Part shown: piece by piece, positions 44,201 through 52,671 of the stretch
Layout: each line of letters begins with the position of its first letter
How positions within the stretch are numbered: position 1 is the stretch's first letter
NCBI GenBank assembly: GCA_046497075.1
Contig: JAWOGF010000044.1
Span: forward strand, 1-52,671
From: Saliniplasma sp046497075
Lineage (GTDB): Archaea; Thermoplasmatota; Thermoplasmata; Halarchaeoplasmatales; Halarchaeoplasmataceae
Length of the DNA: 52,671 bases
Direction of reading: 5' to 3'
Notes under the pieces: model-generated
Database searches by the model: none
The model's input: the letters and a program-made list of their open reading frames with translations, nothing else
Told to the model about the DNA's origin: nothing
Program-made: the position numbers and the translations under genes

Positions 44201-45100
44201 GAAAAACTAGTATCACCGCGAATAGACACTTCAGTTTGGTCAGAGGCCACTTTGACATGGTGGCAAAGCTATGAGTTCGATTATGAGTACGATGGTGGTT
44301 TGGTGGAAGTTTATCATGATGGTTCTTGGGTAGAGGCGGTGCCGGAGGAGGGATATGATGCGGTACTTTCAAGCAGTGAAAACGTATTAGCTGGAAGGGA
44401 GGCATTCACTGGTGACAGTGAGGGTTGGTTCCAATCACAGATAGACTTGACACCATTTATCGGTTCTGACGAACTCCGTGTACGTTTTTGGATGGGGACC
44501 GATGATTATTCGAACTGGCCCGATCCGCGTATAGGCTGGTTGATCGATGACATAGGTATCCAGGGTGAAGTTGAAATGGCCTCGATGGATATGTCTCTAA
44601 CCTCATCTGGAGATGGCTGGAATTTCGTATCTATGAACGTCGTTCCTGAAGATACATCTTTAGTTACTATACTTGAGGATCCGGATAACGGTATATCAGG
44701 TAGCTATGAGAAGGTCATGTACTATGACGCTTCAATTGATGGTTGGTCTTCTAACATACCTGAAAGAGCCGATGATTTCAATACGTTAGCATCTTGGGAC
44801 CATAATATGGGGATATGGATTCGTATGTCTGAAGATGATATTCTATCCATAGATGGTTTGGTCCCTTCTCAAACGGACGTCAATCTTTATCCTGGTTGGA
44901 ACATGGTCGGCCTACCCAGTTCTAACAGTGGTAATCATGCGATACCAGAGGAAATAGAGATAGTCGGTTATTTTGATGGTTCTGAAGAATATAATCTAGC
45001 ATATGATTACGATCCGAGTATGTACATATTTGAACCAGGTCAAGGGTATTGGTTGTACAACGGGGCAGGATATGAAGTAATTTGGACTGTAGAATACTGA
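41207..45100 (+). CDS. Secreted subtilase with MAM-like and C-terminal surface domains
   Basis: A 1297-residue exported protease. Signal peptide about 1-27. Residues 30-260 form a propeptide region. The S8 domain spans about 275-625 with Asp290 ('LADTGLGDG'), His331 ('GNGHGTHCAGS') and Ser549 ('SGTSMATPAV'). A P-domain-like sandwich follows (about 630-765, with 'LVWTDRYGQAYDNPSLKNDL'), then Ig/FN3-like domains (to about 950), a MAM-like domain (about 955-1120, 'WDCGDGDYGTSWDEKLVSP') and a C-terminal domain with two 'GWNFVS/GWNMVG' motifs. There is no C-terminal helix or PGF motif, so it is released or held non-covalently. The start has GAGGTG at 41195-41200. All catalytic residues are present. 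Confidence 0.93.
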   Translation: MKVISISMCIFTVLILCTAPSFSYYANGSSEEEILLVNHEGDLSSITDFDVLDVYGRYAVIEVDEESSLQGLSVYENPSENKINLNSYEVDLEDLPSRDPTDNKGLYLINTLGPVNPEWRTKLEGLDIEVVDYVPDHTYKVWMEHQLSDRVDQLFFVDRVSTYPQEYKIAPDIKTGRLSIDVVEGSLERVVRQVRHLNGVTNLHILHDTNRIMIHAKDMKVMNRIAQLEEVIFISPWLERELSSELESQLIGGYWNSSDPSEPYREYGDHGAFVNQLGYSGEGVVSGLADTGLGDGSLGDAGHSDFTGRVLGGHSFSNDKNWSDGNGHGTHCAGSMAGDTYGGTGTEYAGHGPYYVSQGLAYGSNLYGQKVFTDGGSWIGPSQDYDIPRDAKVHGDVYVHSNSWGYGYSGVYYSSDSDYDRAVRDSDPFGWENDGMVITAAAGNAGEDAAGERDETSIGSPGNAKNVITVGASGTYMPDSTQFGGSIDSVEPYNVTSWSSKGWTEDNRVKPDVVAPGRSVLSTSSPMTDTDDGNIYTEDDRYEWMSGTSMATPAVTGAAAVVVEWYEDTYGERPSPAMVKALLINSARPLLNDLNSDGEIDYIPNKDEGWGMVDAGSLLSREESSFIEDQSNTLTTGEVKEYDLEFDSEDEPLKFTLVWTDRYGQAYDNPSLKNDLDLEIVSPSGMVYKGNSFQQGWTPPDTGANTDFDRNDDGSDDVNTVENIFIPADGLESGAYTVRVIGNNIPEDALNIGSPMQDFALVTHNAVFGSNGTVQLDKEEYNKEDTVNILVNDKDLMGLSEVDVLVKSDTQLEGKMMTLHPDVEDWRFTGSIELSSSEGLDVSHGDLITVVYDDGGVEKEATAVVDGMDPEVMTVEVDSGSAVRITWETDEPSWGKVVYGQSENAFCPDLSTQHEVLIDGLTPGLSYEYYIISQDTAGNQARKPSEGKHSFVVDEIDDVEAGNLGWQNDSNWDIDEGDSYSGEFHWDCGDGDYGTSWDEKLVSPRIDTSVWSEATLTWWQSYEFDYEYDGGLVEVYHDGSWVEAVPEEGYDAVLSSSENVLAGREAFTGDSEGWFQSQIDLTPFIGSDELRVRFWMGTDDYSNWPDPRIGWLIDDIGIQGEVEMASMDMSLTSSGDGWNFVSMNVVPEDTSLVTILEDPDNGISGSYEKVMYYDASIDGWSSNIPERADDFNTLASWDHNMGIWIRMSEDDILSIDGLVPSQTDVNLYPGWNMVGLPSSNSGNHAIPEEIEIVGYFDGSEEYNLAYDYDPSMYIFEPGQGYWLYNGAGYEVIWTVEY

Positions 45101-45245
45101 AATATCTGAAGATAATTGAATATCTAACTTTACGTAACCTGTGGGGAATTATTTAAAAATGAATTAGTCCAAGGATAAAATAATATATACTGTAAGTAGA
45201 TATAGTATATTACATCAGTTGTATGATAAAAATAGGGTTGGAAAG

Positions 45246-47873
45246 ATGTCAAATTTAAAAACCTCCCAACATTTTGTAGATCGTAAGGATATATTGCAAG
45301 CCTTTAAGAAGATACTAGATGAGGGGGGCAAAGGTAGGCCTTACACAATATTCGTGTCAGGTGAACCTGGAATAGGTAAAACATCTTTGATCGAAGAGAT
45401 CTCGAAAATAGCCTCTTCGGAAGGATATCTATTATTAAAGGGCGTTTGTAAATTCAACGAATCTACACCCTATAACCCATTCTGTCAAGCTTTCTCTGAT
45501 TTAGATGGAATATCACTGAGGGATTCGGTCGATCAACAAGAGATGGGACGACTTCGAGATAAGAACATGCTCGATGCATACAGGAACGCTTATTTCTTTC
45601 AAACGTGTAAAAGATTAAGGGAGATTTCCACTGATCAGCCTGTGATATTGATCCTTGACGATATACATTGGGCCGACAGGGGATCTTTGAACCTATTTCA
45701 CTATCTAGCAGATCGTATCGATGAAAGTGAGGTGTTACTGATAGGGTGCTATTGTCCTGGCGATGCAATACCTGGAGGGGCTTTCTTAGATATGAAACAG
45801 CAGATGTCAAGAAAGGATCTTTACACCGAATTTGACCTATCCCCTTTTGACATCGATGATACACATGATATGATCAAAACTATTTTGGATGTAGAAAAAG
45901 TACCTGTCGATTTGGCCAAGAAGGTCCATGAGGTGACACAGGGTAATCCTTTGTTCATAAAAGAAAGTATGCTGCAGATGCAAGAAGAAGGTTATACTAC
46001 GGATGATGAACTTTTTACGGAGGATATAGGACAGTTCGAATTACCACTGCTCATGCAGAATGTTGTTGAGAGAAGGGTATCTCGATTGGATGGGGATGCC
46101 AGGCAGGTCTTACAGATATGTAGTGTTATAGGGGAAAGAATACCGTATAGACTCCTTAAATCCTTATTTCAGAAAGATGAGATGCAACTACTCGATGCAA
46201 TAGATGAGCTTACATTGAACAGATTATTGATGGAAGATGATGAAAATGAACATCTTTATTTTTCTCATAATTTGATCAAAGATATTGTTTACAATGGCAT
46301 CGGTAAATGGCTCGAGAGAAAAAGACTTCATTTTAAGGTAGCTGAAGCAATGCGTAGTTTTTATATTAAAGATAAGAAGTTAAATTATCATGTGTTGGGT
46401 AGCCATTATCTAAAGGCCGATCGATTCGATCGTTCTCTAGAATATTTTCTAAGAGCCGGGGAAGTAGCTGAAAAGATGTACTCTCATGAGGACGCTGTAG
46501 AGATGTATAAAAAAGTATTATCAGTGGCTGAAAGGGTTGATGAGGGAGATATCGATTTGGTTAGGATCTATGAAAAGATCGCCCGTGCATACTCGTTGTT
46601 GGGTGAGTACGAGGATGCGAGAGATTATTTACACGATGCTTTGGTTGTTACAACAAACTATGAAAGAAAACAAAAGATCTACAGCGAGATAAGTATGAAT
46701 TGGGAGGAGCAAGGAGAATATGAAAAAGCACTAGAGATTGTAGAACGCGGTTTAGAGTTGGACGATAAAGATTCTAAGTCTAAGTCTCATCTCTTAGATA
46801 AGAAAGGATGGATATTTTTAAGACGGTCGCAATACCAGGAAGCCAAAGATATCTTTAAAAAGGAGATCGACACTGCTGAAAAGATCAGGGACAGTGATGC
46901 CATCGCACAGGCATACCATAATTTTGGCACACTATCTATGTATATTAAGGATTATGAAAATGCTGAAAAATATCTAAAAAAAGCTGAGGAGATACGAAAG
47001 GAAGAGGAGATATTAAAAGAGTTAACAAAGACTTTGAACAACTTGGGAATGTTGTTTGAAAGTATCGATATAGATCGAACCCTCCAATATTACAACGAAG
47101 CTCTAGAGATCAACGAAAAGGTTGGAGATATATCTATGAAAAATGCTTTATTGAACAACATCGGCCGGGTTTACTACCATAAAGCCGAGTTGTATAAAGC
47201 GATAAAAACTCATATCGAAAGTTATGAAAATAAAGAAAGAACAGGTGACAAATATGGGATATCTCTATCCTTGGTGAACCTTGGCCTGATCCATGCAGAG
47301 AAAGGTGCTTTCGATGAAGCTCATTATTATCACCAACGGAGCCTGGAGATAGTTGAAGAGTTGGGTGAGAATTTTTGTAGAGCGATAAACCTTAGAGGCT
47401 TAGGATATATATCTAAATTGAAGGGAGATCTAGATGACGCCCAAGATTATTATCAAAGAAGTTTAGAAGCGTCAAAGGAATGTGGAGATAAAGCACAAAC
47501 CGCTGAAACTTATGCTGCTCTTGGAGAGATCTATTTGGAGCGAGGATCTGCAGGAAAAAGTGAGAAAGTATGTAAAAAAGCCCTAGAGATATGCAAGGAG
47601 ATAAAATCGGTGAGGGAAAGAGCTTTAGCTCATCGAACATTGGGGAGAGTCTATTGGGAAGAAGGATACGAGGAAAAAGCATTGACCGAACTGGAGAAGG
47701 CTGGGAGTTTATTGAAGGAAAGTGGTTTTGATCTTGAATTGGCCAAAACTAGATTGTATTTAGGAAAATTTTTGGATAAAATGGGCGAGAAAAATTCAGA
47801 AAAGTACATCGACCAAGCTATGGAGGTTTTCGAACGGTCTGATATGGAACCGTGGTTAAATCTGTCAAGTTGA
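45246..47873 (+). CDS. STAND-type ATPase with TPR repeats, no HTH
   Basis: An 875-residue cytoplasmic protein. The AAA_16-type ATPase (about 10-330) has Walker A 'GEPGIGKTS' (39-47) and Walker B 'VILILDDIHWAD' (133-144). A helical part follows, then about twelve TPRs from residue 390 to the end ('GEYEKALEIVERGLELDD', 'GDLDDAQDYYQRSLEASKE' and so on). I chose ATG 45246 over TTG 45219 because the family begins near 'F.DRKD.L..F' soon after. It lacks the winged helix seen in its neighbour at 47945, to which it is clearly related: both have 'AGE.AE..Y.HEDA.EMY' after the ATPase. Partner or signal unknown. Confidence 0.87.
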   Translation: MSNLKTSQHFVDRKDILQAFKKILDEGGKGRPYTIFVSGEPGIGKTSLIEEISKIASSEGYLLLKGVCKFNESTPYNPFCQAFSDLDGISLRDSVDQQEMGRLRDKNMLDAYRNAYFFQTCKRLREISTDQPVILILDDIHWADRGSLNLFHYLADRIDESEVLLIGCYCPGDAIPGGAFLDMKQQMSRKDLYTEFDLSPFDIDDTHDMIKTILDVEKVPVDLAKKVHEVTQGNPLFIKESMLQMQEEGYTTDDELFTEDIGQFELPLLMQNVVERRVSRLDGDARQVLQICSVIGERIPYRLLKSLFQKDEMQLLDAIDELTLNRLLMEDDENEHLYFSHNLIKDIVYNGIGKWLERKRLHFKVAEAMRSFYIKDKKLNYHVLGSHYLKADRFDRSLEYFLRAGEVAEKMYSHEDAVEMYKKVLSVAERVDEGDIDLVRIYEKIARAYSLLGEYEDARDYLHDALVVTTNYERKQKIYSEISMNWEEQGEYEKALEIVERGLELDDKDSKSKSHLLDKKGWIFLRRSQYQEAKDIFKKEIDTAEKIRDSDAIAQAYHNFGTLSMYIKDYENAEKYLKKAEEIRKEEEILKELTKTLNNLGMLFESIDIDRTLQYYNEALEINEKVGDISMKNALLNNIGRVYYHKAELYKAIKTHIESYENKERTGDKYGISLSLVNLGLIHAEKGAFDEAHYYHQRSLEIVEELGENFCRAINLRGLGYISKLKGDLDDAQDYYQRSLEASKECGDKAQTAETYAALGEIYLERGSAGKSEKVCKKALEICKEIKSVRERALAHRTLGRVYWEEGYEEKALTELEKAGSLLKESGFDLELAKTRLYLGKFLDKMGEKNSEKYIDQAMEVFERSDMEPWLNLSS

Positions 47874-47944
47874 ATTTGATGTCTATGGATATTTTGGAAA
47901 ACAGTAAAAAAGATTATTAACCCGCAATTGAATCGAAGGTCCAT

Positions 47945-50900
47945 ATGTTTCCACTTGACGCAAGGAGTCGAACTTTTTTACATTTAAAAAACTATCAAAA
48001 ATACCGAAATCAGATTGAAGTCCCTTATCAGATCACCCAACCTGGTATAGCTGACGAGATAGATATCAGTAGGGGGTATCTCACCCAAGTTATCAACGAT
48101 ATGCGGGAAGAGGGCTTGGTTGTAGAGAAGGTTCGTCATGTTCAGGATGCTTCTCGAAGAAGAAAGGTATATTTTTTATCACCCTCAGGTCTTCAAAAAG
48201 AGGAAGAAATCAGGAAATCCTTAGAATCTGAGTTAGTAGAGCTTAAAACAAAGGATGGAAGTAAAGAGGTAAGACTTGGGAATATCGGTAAACACATTGA
48301 TAAGGAGATGGGTTTACTAGATGCGGTCATAAGTGTAGATTCTAACGATGTCCTTGATTTAACTAAGAGTAAAAAAAAGGAAGATGTATTAGTAGGACGG
48401 GAAAAAGAACTACAGATATTGAAAAAGGAGTTGGAAAAGGTAAAAGAAGGTGCCAATTCAACTATTTTTATTTGTGGGGATACGGGTATAGGTAAAACAA
48501 GATTAGCTAAAGAATTGAAACCATATGCTTTAGAGCAGGGTTTTAAATTCCTAAGTGGAAAATCTCATTTTGAAACCTCGGACCCATATCTACCTTTCAA
48601 AAGAGCATTTAGAAAGCATTTTGAAGAGATGGAGGAGATCCCTGATTTTGGTTTCCAATTGGGTATGGCCGGTGTTAAAAAGGTGAAAGCGGAAACTAAA
48701 AACGCTTTCGAGGCCCAGAGGAAGGCTAGTTTCTTTGAGGCGGCCCAACAGCTTAGAGATTTCCTTGAAGATTCTCCGTTAGTATTATTTTTGGACGACC
48801 TGCAGTGGGCTGATAAGGCTAGCCTCCAATTATTTTATTATCTTGTAATGAATCTAACGGATTCAAGGATACTTCTACTTGCTTCATTCCGACCTGAAGA
48901 TATTCACGAAGATCATTTTTTAAGGGAGATACGTCAAAGACTAATACATGAACGTAGAGCTAAGTTCATCGAGCTAGATCCATTAAATAAATCGGGTACG
49001 GAAGGTCTAGCAAAAGTAATACTAAATGTCGACGAGATCCCAACTAGTTTTGTTGACTTGCTATACGATATAAGTGATGGTAACCCACTTTACATAAAGG
49101 AGTATCTGACCGCCTTTGTAGATGAAAAATCTATAGAACCTACTAGGAACGAATATCCTATGAAGGAGTCTGAAATACAATTACCTCATTTAGTCCAAGG
49201 TGTTATCAAAAGAAAGATGGATTCCCTACCCCCCGAGGCGTTGAGATTGCTGGAATTGGGTAGTGTCATAGGTGACGAGATACCGTTTGAACTCCTTCTG
49301 TCAACCAGTCGTTTAAATGAATTGGATCTTCTAGACCAGATCGATGTACTACTTGACACTAATCTATGGGATGAGGGCGGAGATGGAGAGCGCCTCTATT
49401 TCAACCACCGTTCGGTACAACTCGCCGCTTATCGAGGAGCCCCGCTTCTTAAGAGGAAAAAACTGCACTCTATCGTGGCGGAAAACATCGAGGACATATA
49501 TCAAAACAACTTGGAGATGCAATATTCCAACTTAGCATACCACTACGAAAGGGCTGGGAAAACTGATGAAGCCGTTTCGTATTACATGAAAGCCGGAGAA
49601 TACGCTGAAAACGTATATGCACATGAGGACGCTATCGAGATGTATGAACGCTGTTTAGACCTGTTAGATGAAAAAGAAGGACATACGAATCGTTCCTATA
49701 TTTTGGAACACCTGGGAGATGTTAATAAGATATTGGGAAGATATGAGGAAAGCCGGGACTATTATCATAAATGTATCGATTATTGCGAAGACGAGGTCGA
49801 CCTACCAAATTTGTACCAGAAGATAGCAGATACTTGGTTGAAACAGGGAGATTTTGATAAAACATTAGAGTTCATCGAGAGAGGTTTATCGGTTGTTGGA
49901 TCGGAAACACATGAAAGGTGTAAACTATTGAACGTGAAAGGCTGGGCTAACATGCAGGCAGGAGAAAATGAGAAAGCTTTGAATGTTTTTGATGAGAGTA
50001 GAAAACTTGCCGATAAAATAAACTCTAAGGTCGACCTTGGGGAATCACTACATAATCTAGGAACGGTATACATCCGGACTGGAAATTATAAAGCCGGTTT
50101 GGACAATCTCAGACAGGCTGCTGAGATACGTGAAGATGCGGGTGATAAAGAAGGATTGGCTCGTAGCCTTAACAATCTTGGTATCATCTATGAAGATAAG
50201 GGTGATCTTGACAAGTCTTTAGAATATTATCAGAAAAGTCTTGAGATACAAGAAGAGATAGGGATGAAAGATGCCATAGCAACGGTGTACATCAATATGG
50301 GCATACTTCAGGGAATACGCGGACAGAATCAAGAAGCGGAGGGCTATTTTGAAAAGAGTTTGGATATGTTCAAACGTATAGGTGATAAACGGGGGATCGC
50401 ACTCAGTTTGAGCAACCTCGGAAACCTGCATATTCAAAAGGGCATGATAGAACGTTCCTTGGAGCTCAATAAACGATGTCTTGGACTATCAAAGGACATA
50501 GGATATAAGAGGGCTGTTGCGATGTCCTTGAATTATATTGGTGAATCTTACCATTTTCTCGGAGACCTCGATGAAGCCAAGAAATTTTACGAAAATAGTA
50601 GAGAAGTCTGTCAGAAGATGGGAGATAAAAGGGGCTTGGCTTCTGCTATAGGAAATATAGGTGACATTCACCGCAAGCAGGGTATGTTACCCCAATCCTT
50701 AGACGAATATAACCGATGCATAGAGATATATGAGGATATAGGAGACCTCTTTGAAACCGTTCATAACGAAACAAGACTAGCTGAGGTTTATTATCTGAAA
50801 GGTGATTACGGACAGGCTTTAGAGCATGCTGAAAAAGCTTTTTCATTAGCGGATGATAAACGCAATAAGTCAGTTATAGCTCAGTCTCAAAGGGTGATCG

Positions 50901-51148
50901 GTAAGATAAAACGGGAGAAAGGAGAGGTGGATGAGGCCCTTTCTTATCTTAAAGATTCTGAGGAGTTGTTTTCAAATCTGAACGATAGACCAGAGCTGAA
51001 TATGGCACGGTATGAGATAGCCATATTATATATGGAACGTGGGGATGATAAACAAGGGACAGAGTTGCTTAAAGATGTAAAAGATCAATTTGAGGAGATG
51101 GGTATGGAGTCTTGGATAACTCGATGTGATGAACACCTAAGTGGTTAA
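47945..51148 (+). CDS. Winged-helix STAND-type ATPase with long TPR array
   Basis: A 1067-residue protein. Residues about 25-95 form a MarR-like winged helix ('GIADEIDISRGYLTQVINDMREEGLV', wing 'SRRRKVYFLSPSG'). An AAA_16-type ATPase follows with Walker A 'GDTGIGKTR' (178-186) and Walker B 'VLFLDDLQWAD' (about 279-289). Residues about 540-1060 are at least twelve TPRs, many with GD-K/E-x-G starts ('GDKEGLARSLNNLGIIYEDKGDLDKSLEYYQKSLEI'-type). It lies 71 bases after its paralog. The domain order matches the protein at 21816. The winged helix suggests DNA-binding output controlled by peptide or protein binding to the TPRs (family knowledge plus inference). Confidence 0.88.
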   Translation: MFPLDARSRTFLHLKNYQKYRNQIEVPYQITQPGIADEIDISRGYLTQVINDMREEGLVVEKVRHVQDASRRRKVYFLSPSGLQKEEEIRKSLESELVELKTKDGSKEVRLGNIGKHIDKEMGLLDAVISVDSNDVLDLTKSKKKEDVLVGREKELQILKKELEKVKEGANSTIFICGDTGIGKTRLAKELKPYALEQGFKFLSGKSHFETSDPYLPFKRAFRKHFEEMEEIPDFGFQLGMAGVKKVKAETKNAFEAQRKASFFEAAQQLRDFLEDSPLVLFLDDLQWADKASLQLFYYLVMNLTDSRILLLASFRPEDIHEDHFLREIRQRLIHERRAKFIELDPLNKSGTEGLAKVILNVDEIPTSFVDLLYDISDGNPLYIKEYLTAFVDEKSIEPTRNEYPMKESEIQLPHLVQGVIKRKMDSLPPEALRLLELGSVIGDEIPFELLLSTSRLNELDLLDQIDVLLDTNLWDEGGDGERLYFNHRSVQLAAYRGAPLLKRKKLHSIVAENIEDIYQNNLEMQYSNLAYHYERAGKTDEAVSYYMKAGEYAENVYAHEDAIEMYERCLDLLDEKEGHTNRSYILEHLGDVNKILGRYEESRDYYHKCIDYCEDEVDLPNLYQKIADTWLKQGDFDKTLEFIERGLSVVGSETHERCKLLNVKGWANMQAGENEKALNVFDESRKLADKINSKVDLGESLHNLGTVYIRTGNYKAGLDNLRQAAEIREDAGDKEGLARSLNNLGIIYEDKGDLDKSLEYYQKSLEIQEEIGMKDAIATVYINMGILQGIRGQNQEAEGYFEKSLDMFKRIGDKRGIALSLSNLGNLHIQKGMIERSLELNKRCLGLSKDIGYKRAVAMSLNYIGESYHFLGDLDEAKKFYENSREVCQKMGDKRGLASAIGNIGDIHRKQGMLPQSLDEYNRCIEIYEDIGDLFETVHNETRLAEVYYLKGDYGQALEHAEKAFSLADDKRNKSVIAQSQRVIGKIKREKGEVDEALSYLKDSEELFSNLNDRPELNMARYEIAILYMERGDDKQGTELLKDVKDQFEEMGMESWITRCDEHLSG

Positions 51149-51478
51149 GTTTCTACATGTAAGGTTTGTAAATTGTTTTAGAAAATGTTTGTTTTCGCTT
51201 TTTATGAAGGCCTTTTTCATATAGGATACGGTTAGGATACGAGCCCCTGTAGGGTATATACCGTTCATATTGGATATGAATTTTGGTGTAGATCCGTGGA
51301 TGGTAAACTAATCAAAAACATCCAAAAAGGCTAAAATGTTTAAAATGAGAAATCGAAGTAAGATTTGATTATTCATATCGTCCGATATAATACGACATAT
51401 CGTCAGACAAAGACCAAAAAATTTATAAGTTTACAGATTCCTTCAATTTTAAATGAAGTATGTCTGACGTACTTCACA
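51149..51478. other. Intergenic region with direct repeats before small gene
   Basis: About 330 bases without a clear gene. CATATCGTC occurs twice (51374-51382 and 51396-51404), 22 bases apart, about two helical turns. The second overlaps CGATAT-N8-ATATCG. Just downstream is a TATA-like AAATTTATAAG near 51420-51430. This could be an operator pair for the gene at 51479. Confidence 0.4.
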
Positions 51479-51745
51479 ATGGTGTATAGGATGGGATTTG
51501 TTGGGAAAATAAAGAATAGGAATTACGTTTTCGATGAAGATGAGGAGACAGCTATACCCGACCTTGTTACAGCACTTATGAACGAAGAATATGAGGTAGA
51601 AAAAGTAACTTTGAGAAGTGATAGGAGAGAGATCAACCTTAAGAAACATAGAGATAGCATTTCTGTACAATTCAATGATTACTCGAAGGAAGGGAATCCA
51701 AGAGAAACTTTTAGACGAACTATGGATATCTTAGAGGATAAATGA
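51479..51745 (+). CDS. Uncharacterised small protein
   Basis: An 88-residue charged protein, not recognised ('GKIKNRNYVFDEDEETAIPDLVTALMNEEYEVEKVTLRSDRREINLKKHRDSISVQF'-type alpha/beta; pieces only). The frame is open from 51365, but the TATA-like box at about 51420-51430 places transcription after that point, so ATG 51479 or 51491 is the likely start. It is a single gene. Confidence 0.55.
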   Translation: MVYRMGFVGKIKNRNYVFDEDEETAIPDLVTALMNEEYEVEKVTLRSDRREINLKKHRDSISVQFNDYSKEGNPRETFRRTMDILEDK

Positions 51746-51855
51746 CCTCCTCATTGTGACATATAAGGTAGGTAAAATACGGGTTTAGAGTTTAAATACC
51801 TTATACCATTTGTCATACATTTATCCGACGTTAGTTACATGTTTAGTATCGATTT

Positions 51856-51897
51856 GACAACCGATAGGACAACCGATAGGACAACCGATAGGACAAG
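51856..51897. repeat. 12-bp tandem repeat, 3.5 copies
   Basis: GACAACCGATAG is repeated three times without gaps (51856-51891) and followed by a partial GACAAG. It lies in the 288-base gap before hel308. The only other content seen there is AT-rich sequence. Confidence 0.85.
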
Positions 51898-52033
51898 CTA
51901 AAATATGACTACAAGTATCAAATACATCTAGGTAAAACATCGCTACACCTAAAAAAAGTTCCAATCAGAAAAAAACAACAATCAAATATTAGTATTAGAA
52001 ACGTTCATGAAGCCTGCTTGAAGACTGAGAGAC

Positions 52034-52671
52034 ATGAAGATCGACGAATTGGACATCATTGAAGATGCAAAAGAAATAATCAAAGCCGATGGTATCGAAG
52101 AGCTTTATCCACCCCAAGCCGATGGTATCGATGATGTGATATCCGGGAAGAGCTGTGTTTTCGCACTTCCAACGGCCTCGGGAAAATCGCTTCTGGCTTA
52201 CGTTTCCATAATCAAAAGGGTCATTGAAGAAGGAGGTAAGGCGCTGTACATAGTACCTTTAAGAGCTCTAGCTTCTGAAAAAGTTGAAGATCTAAAAAAG
52301 TTCGAAGATTTGGGTATAAATGTAGATGTTTCGATGGGTGATTACGATAACCCGGACCCATCCCTAAAGTACTCGGACGTAATCGTTGCTACGTCTGAAA
52401 AAGCAGACTCTCTTCTCAGACAGAACGTGGATTGGCTGAAAGAAATCAATGCGGTGATCGCAGATGAAGTTCACTTGGTCAATGATAGGGAAAGAGGGTC
52501 AACCTTAGAAGTCACACTCTCAAAACTTAAGCAGGTCAACCCAGAGGCACAGATAGTGGCTTTATCCGCAACCATACGTAATTCGGAGGACATCGCAAAC
52601 TGGTTAGATGCAGAACATCACAAGAGTGAATGGAGACCCGTTGAACTCAGGCTCGGTGTTTTTTACGAAGG
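52034..52671 (+). CDS. hel308: Hel308-type DNA helicase, N-terminal part
   Basis: The first 212 codons of a superfamily 2 helicase, cut by the window end. Q-motif-like 'LYPPQADGI', Walker A 'PTASGKSLL', motif Ia 'YIVPLRALASEK', Ib 'VATSEKADSLLR', motif II 'ADEVHLVND' (DEVH) and motif III 'ALSATI' are in the order and spacing of archaeal Hel308/Hjm. It unwinds stalled replication forks. ATG 52034 is the first Met of the frame and gives the family's usual short N-terminus. Confidence 0.94.
   Translation, partial: MKIDELDIIEDAKEIIKADGIEELYPPQADGIDDVISGKSCVFALPTASGKSLLAYVSIIKRVIEEGGKALYIVPLRALASEKVEDLKKFEDLGINVDVSMGDYDNPDPSLKYSDVIVATSEKADSLLRQNVDWLKEINAVIADEVHLVNDRERGSTLEVTLSKLKQVNPEAQIVALSATIRNSEDIANWLDAEHHKSEWRPVELRLGVFYE

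Noticed and set aside
25832..45100. Broken or frameshifted protease genes
   Set aside because: Both large subtilase genes are open throughout, with signal peptide, complete catalytic triad and plausible C-terminus.

Overview
The window is a gene-dense stretch of an archaeal chromosome, roughly 40% GC. Markers are TFB, elongation factor 1-alpha next to ribosomal protein S10, Sm-like protein, archaeal RecJ-like DHH nuclease, KptA, Hel308, geranylgeranyl reductase, a tetraether lipid synthase-like radical SAM enzyme and a class II (bacterial-type) HMG-CoA reductase. Together with TrmB regulators, TPR-STAND ATPases and large secreted subtilases, this best fits an uncultured euryarchaeon of the Thermoplasmata side. 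Acidic proteins and acidic inserts hint at a marine or saline habitat. This placement is inference. Many genes look leaderless (TATA box about 25 nt before the start codon); others carry GGAGG-type sites.

Layout: 1-7.1 kb holds single accessory genes (V4R-like protein, sulfotransferase, S9 peptidase, flavin-binding protein, acetyltransferase, LURP-one-like protein, small membrane proteins). 7.2-9.5 kb holds HMG-CoA reductase, KptA and Sm-like protein. 9.5-12.6 kb is a minus-strand ABC exporter plus TPR operon. 12.7-16.0 kb is a minus-strand lipid operon (radical SAM Tes-like, ferredoxin, geranylgeranyl reductase, DUF2085) facing a TrmB-family regulator across a 54-bp divergent promoter. 16.9-21.7 kb carries an SRAP protein, an MBL-fold protein, TFB behind a structured leader, and RecJ-like nuclease. 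21.8-25.6 kb has a winged-helix STAND-TPR protein, an AIR-synthase-like protein and a membrane zinc ribbon. 25.8-32.7 kb has a 2074-residue surface subtilase and a small PGF-CTERM-like protein with a related promoter and signal peptide. 32.7-37.6 kb has acetyltransferases, thiE-thiL, EF-1alpha and S10.

37.6-38.3 kb holds a tRNA-Ala(TGC) embedded in an odd hairpin-rich region: a truncated copy of the tRNA 5' end lies upstream, and an alternating array of two hairpin types carrying tRNA-3'-end-like GGGTCCA motifs lies downstream. This is the strongest candidate for something undescribed. 38.5-41 kb holds a 56-residue protein, a GGCT-fold protein, PGI/PMI and a PUA protein. 41.2-51.1 kb has a second secreted subtilase followed by two large paralogous STAND-TPR proteins. 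The window ends inside hel308.

No CRISPR array, insertion sequence or integrase was recognised.
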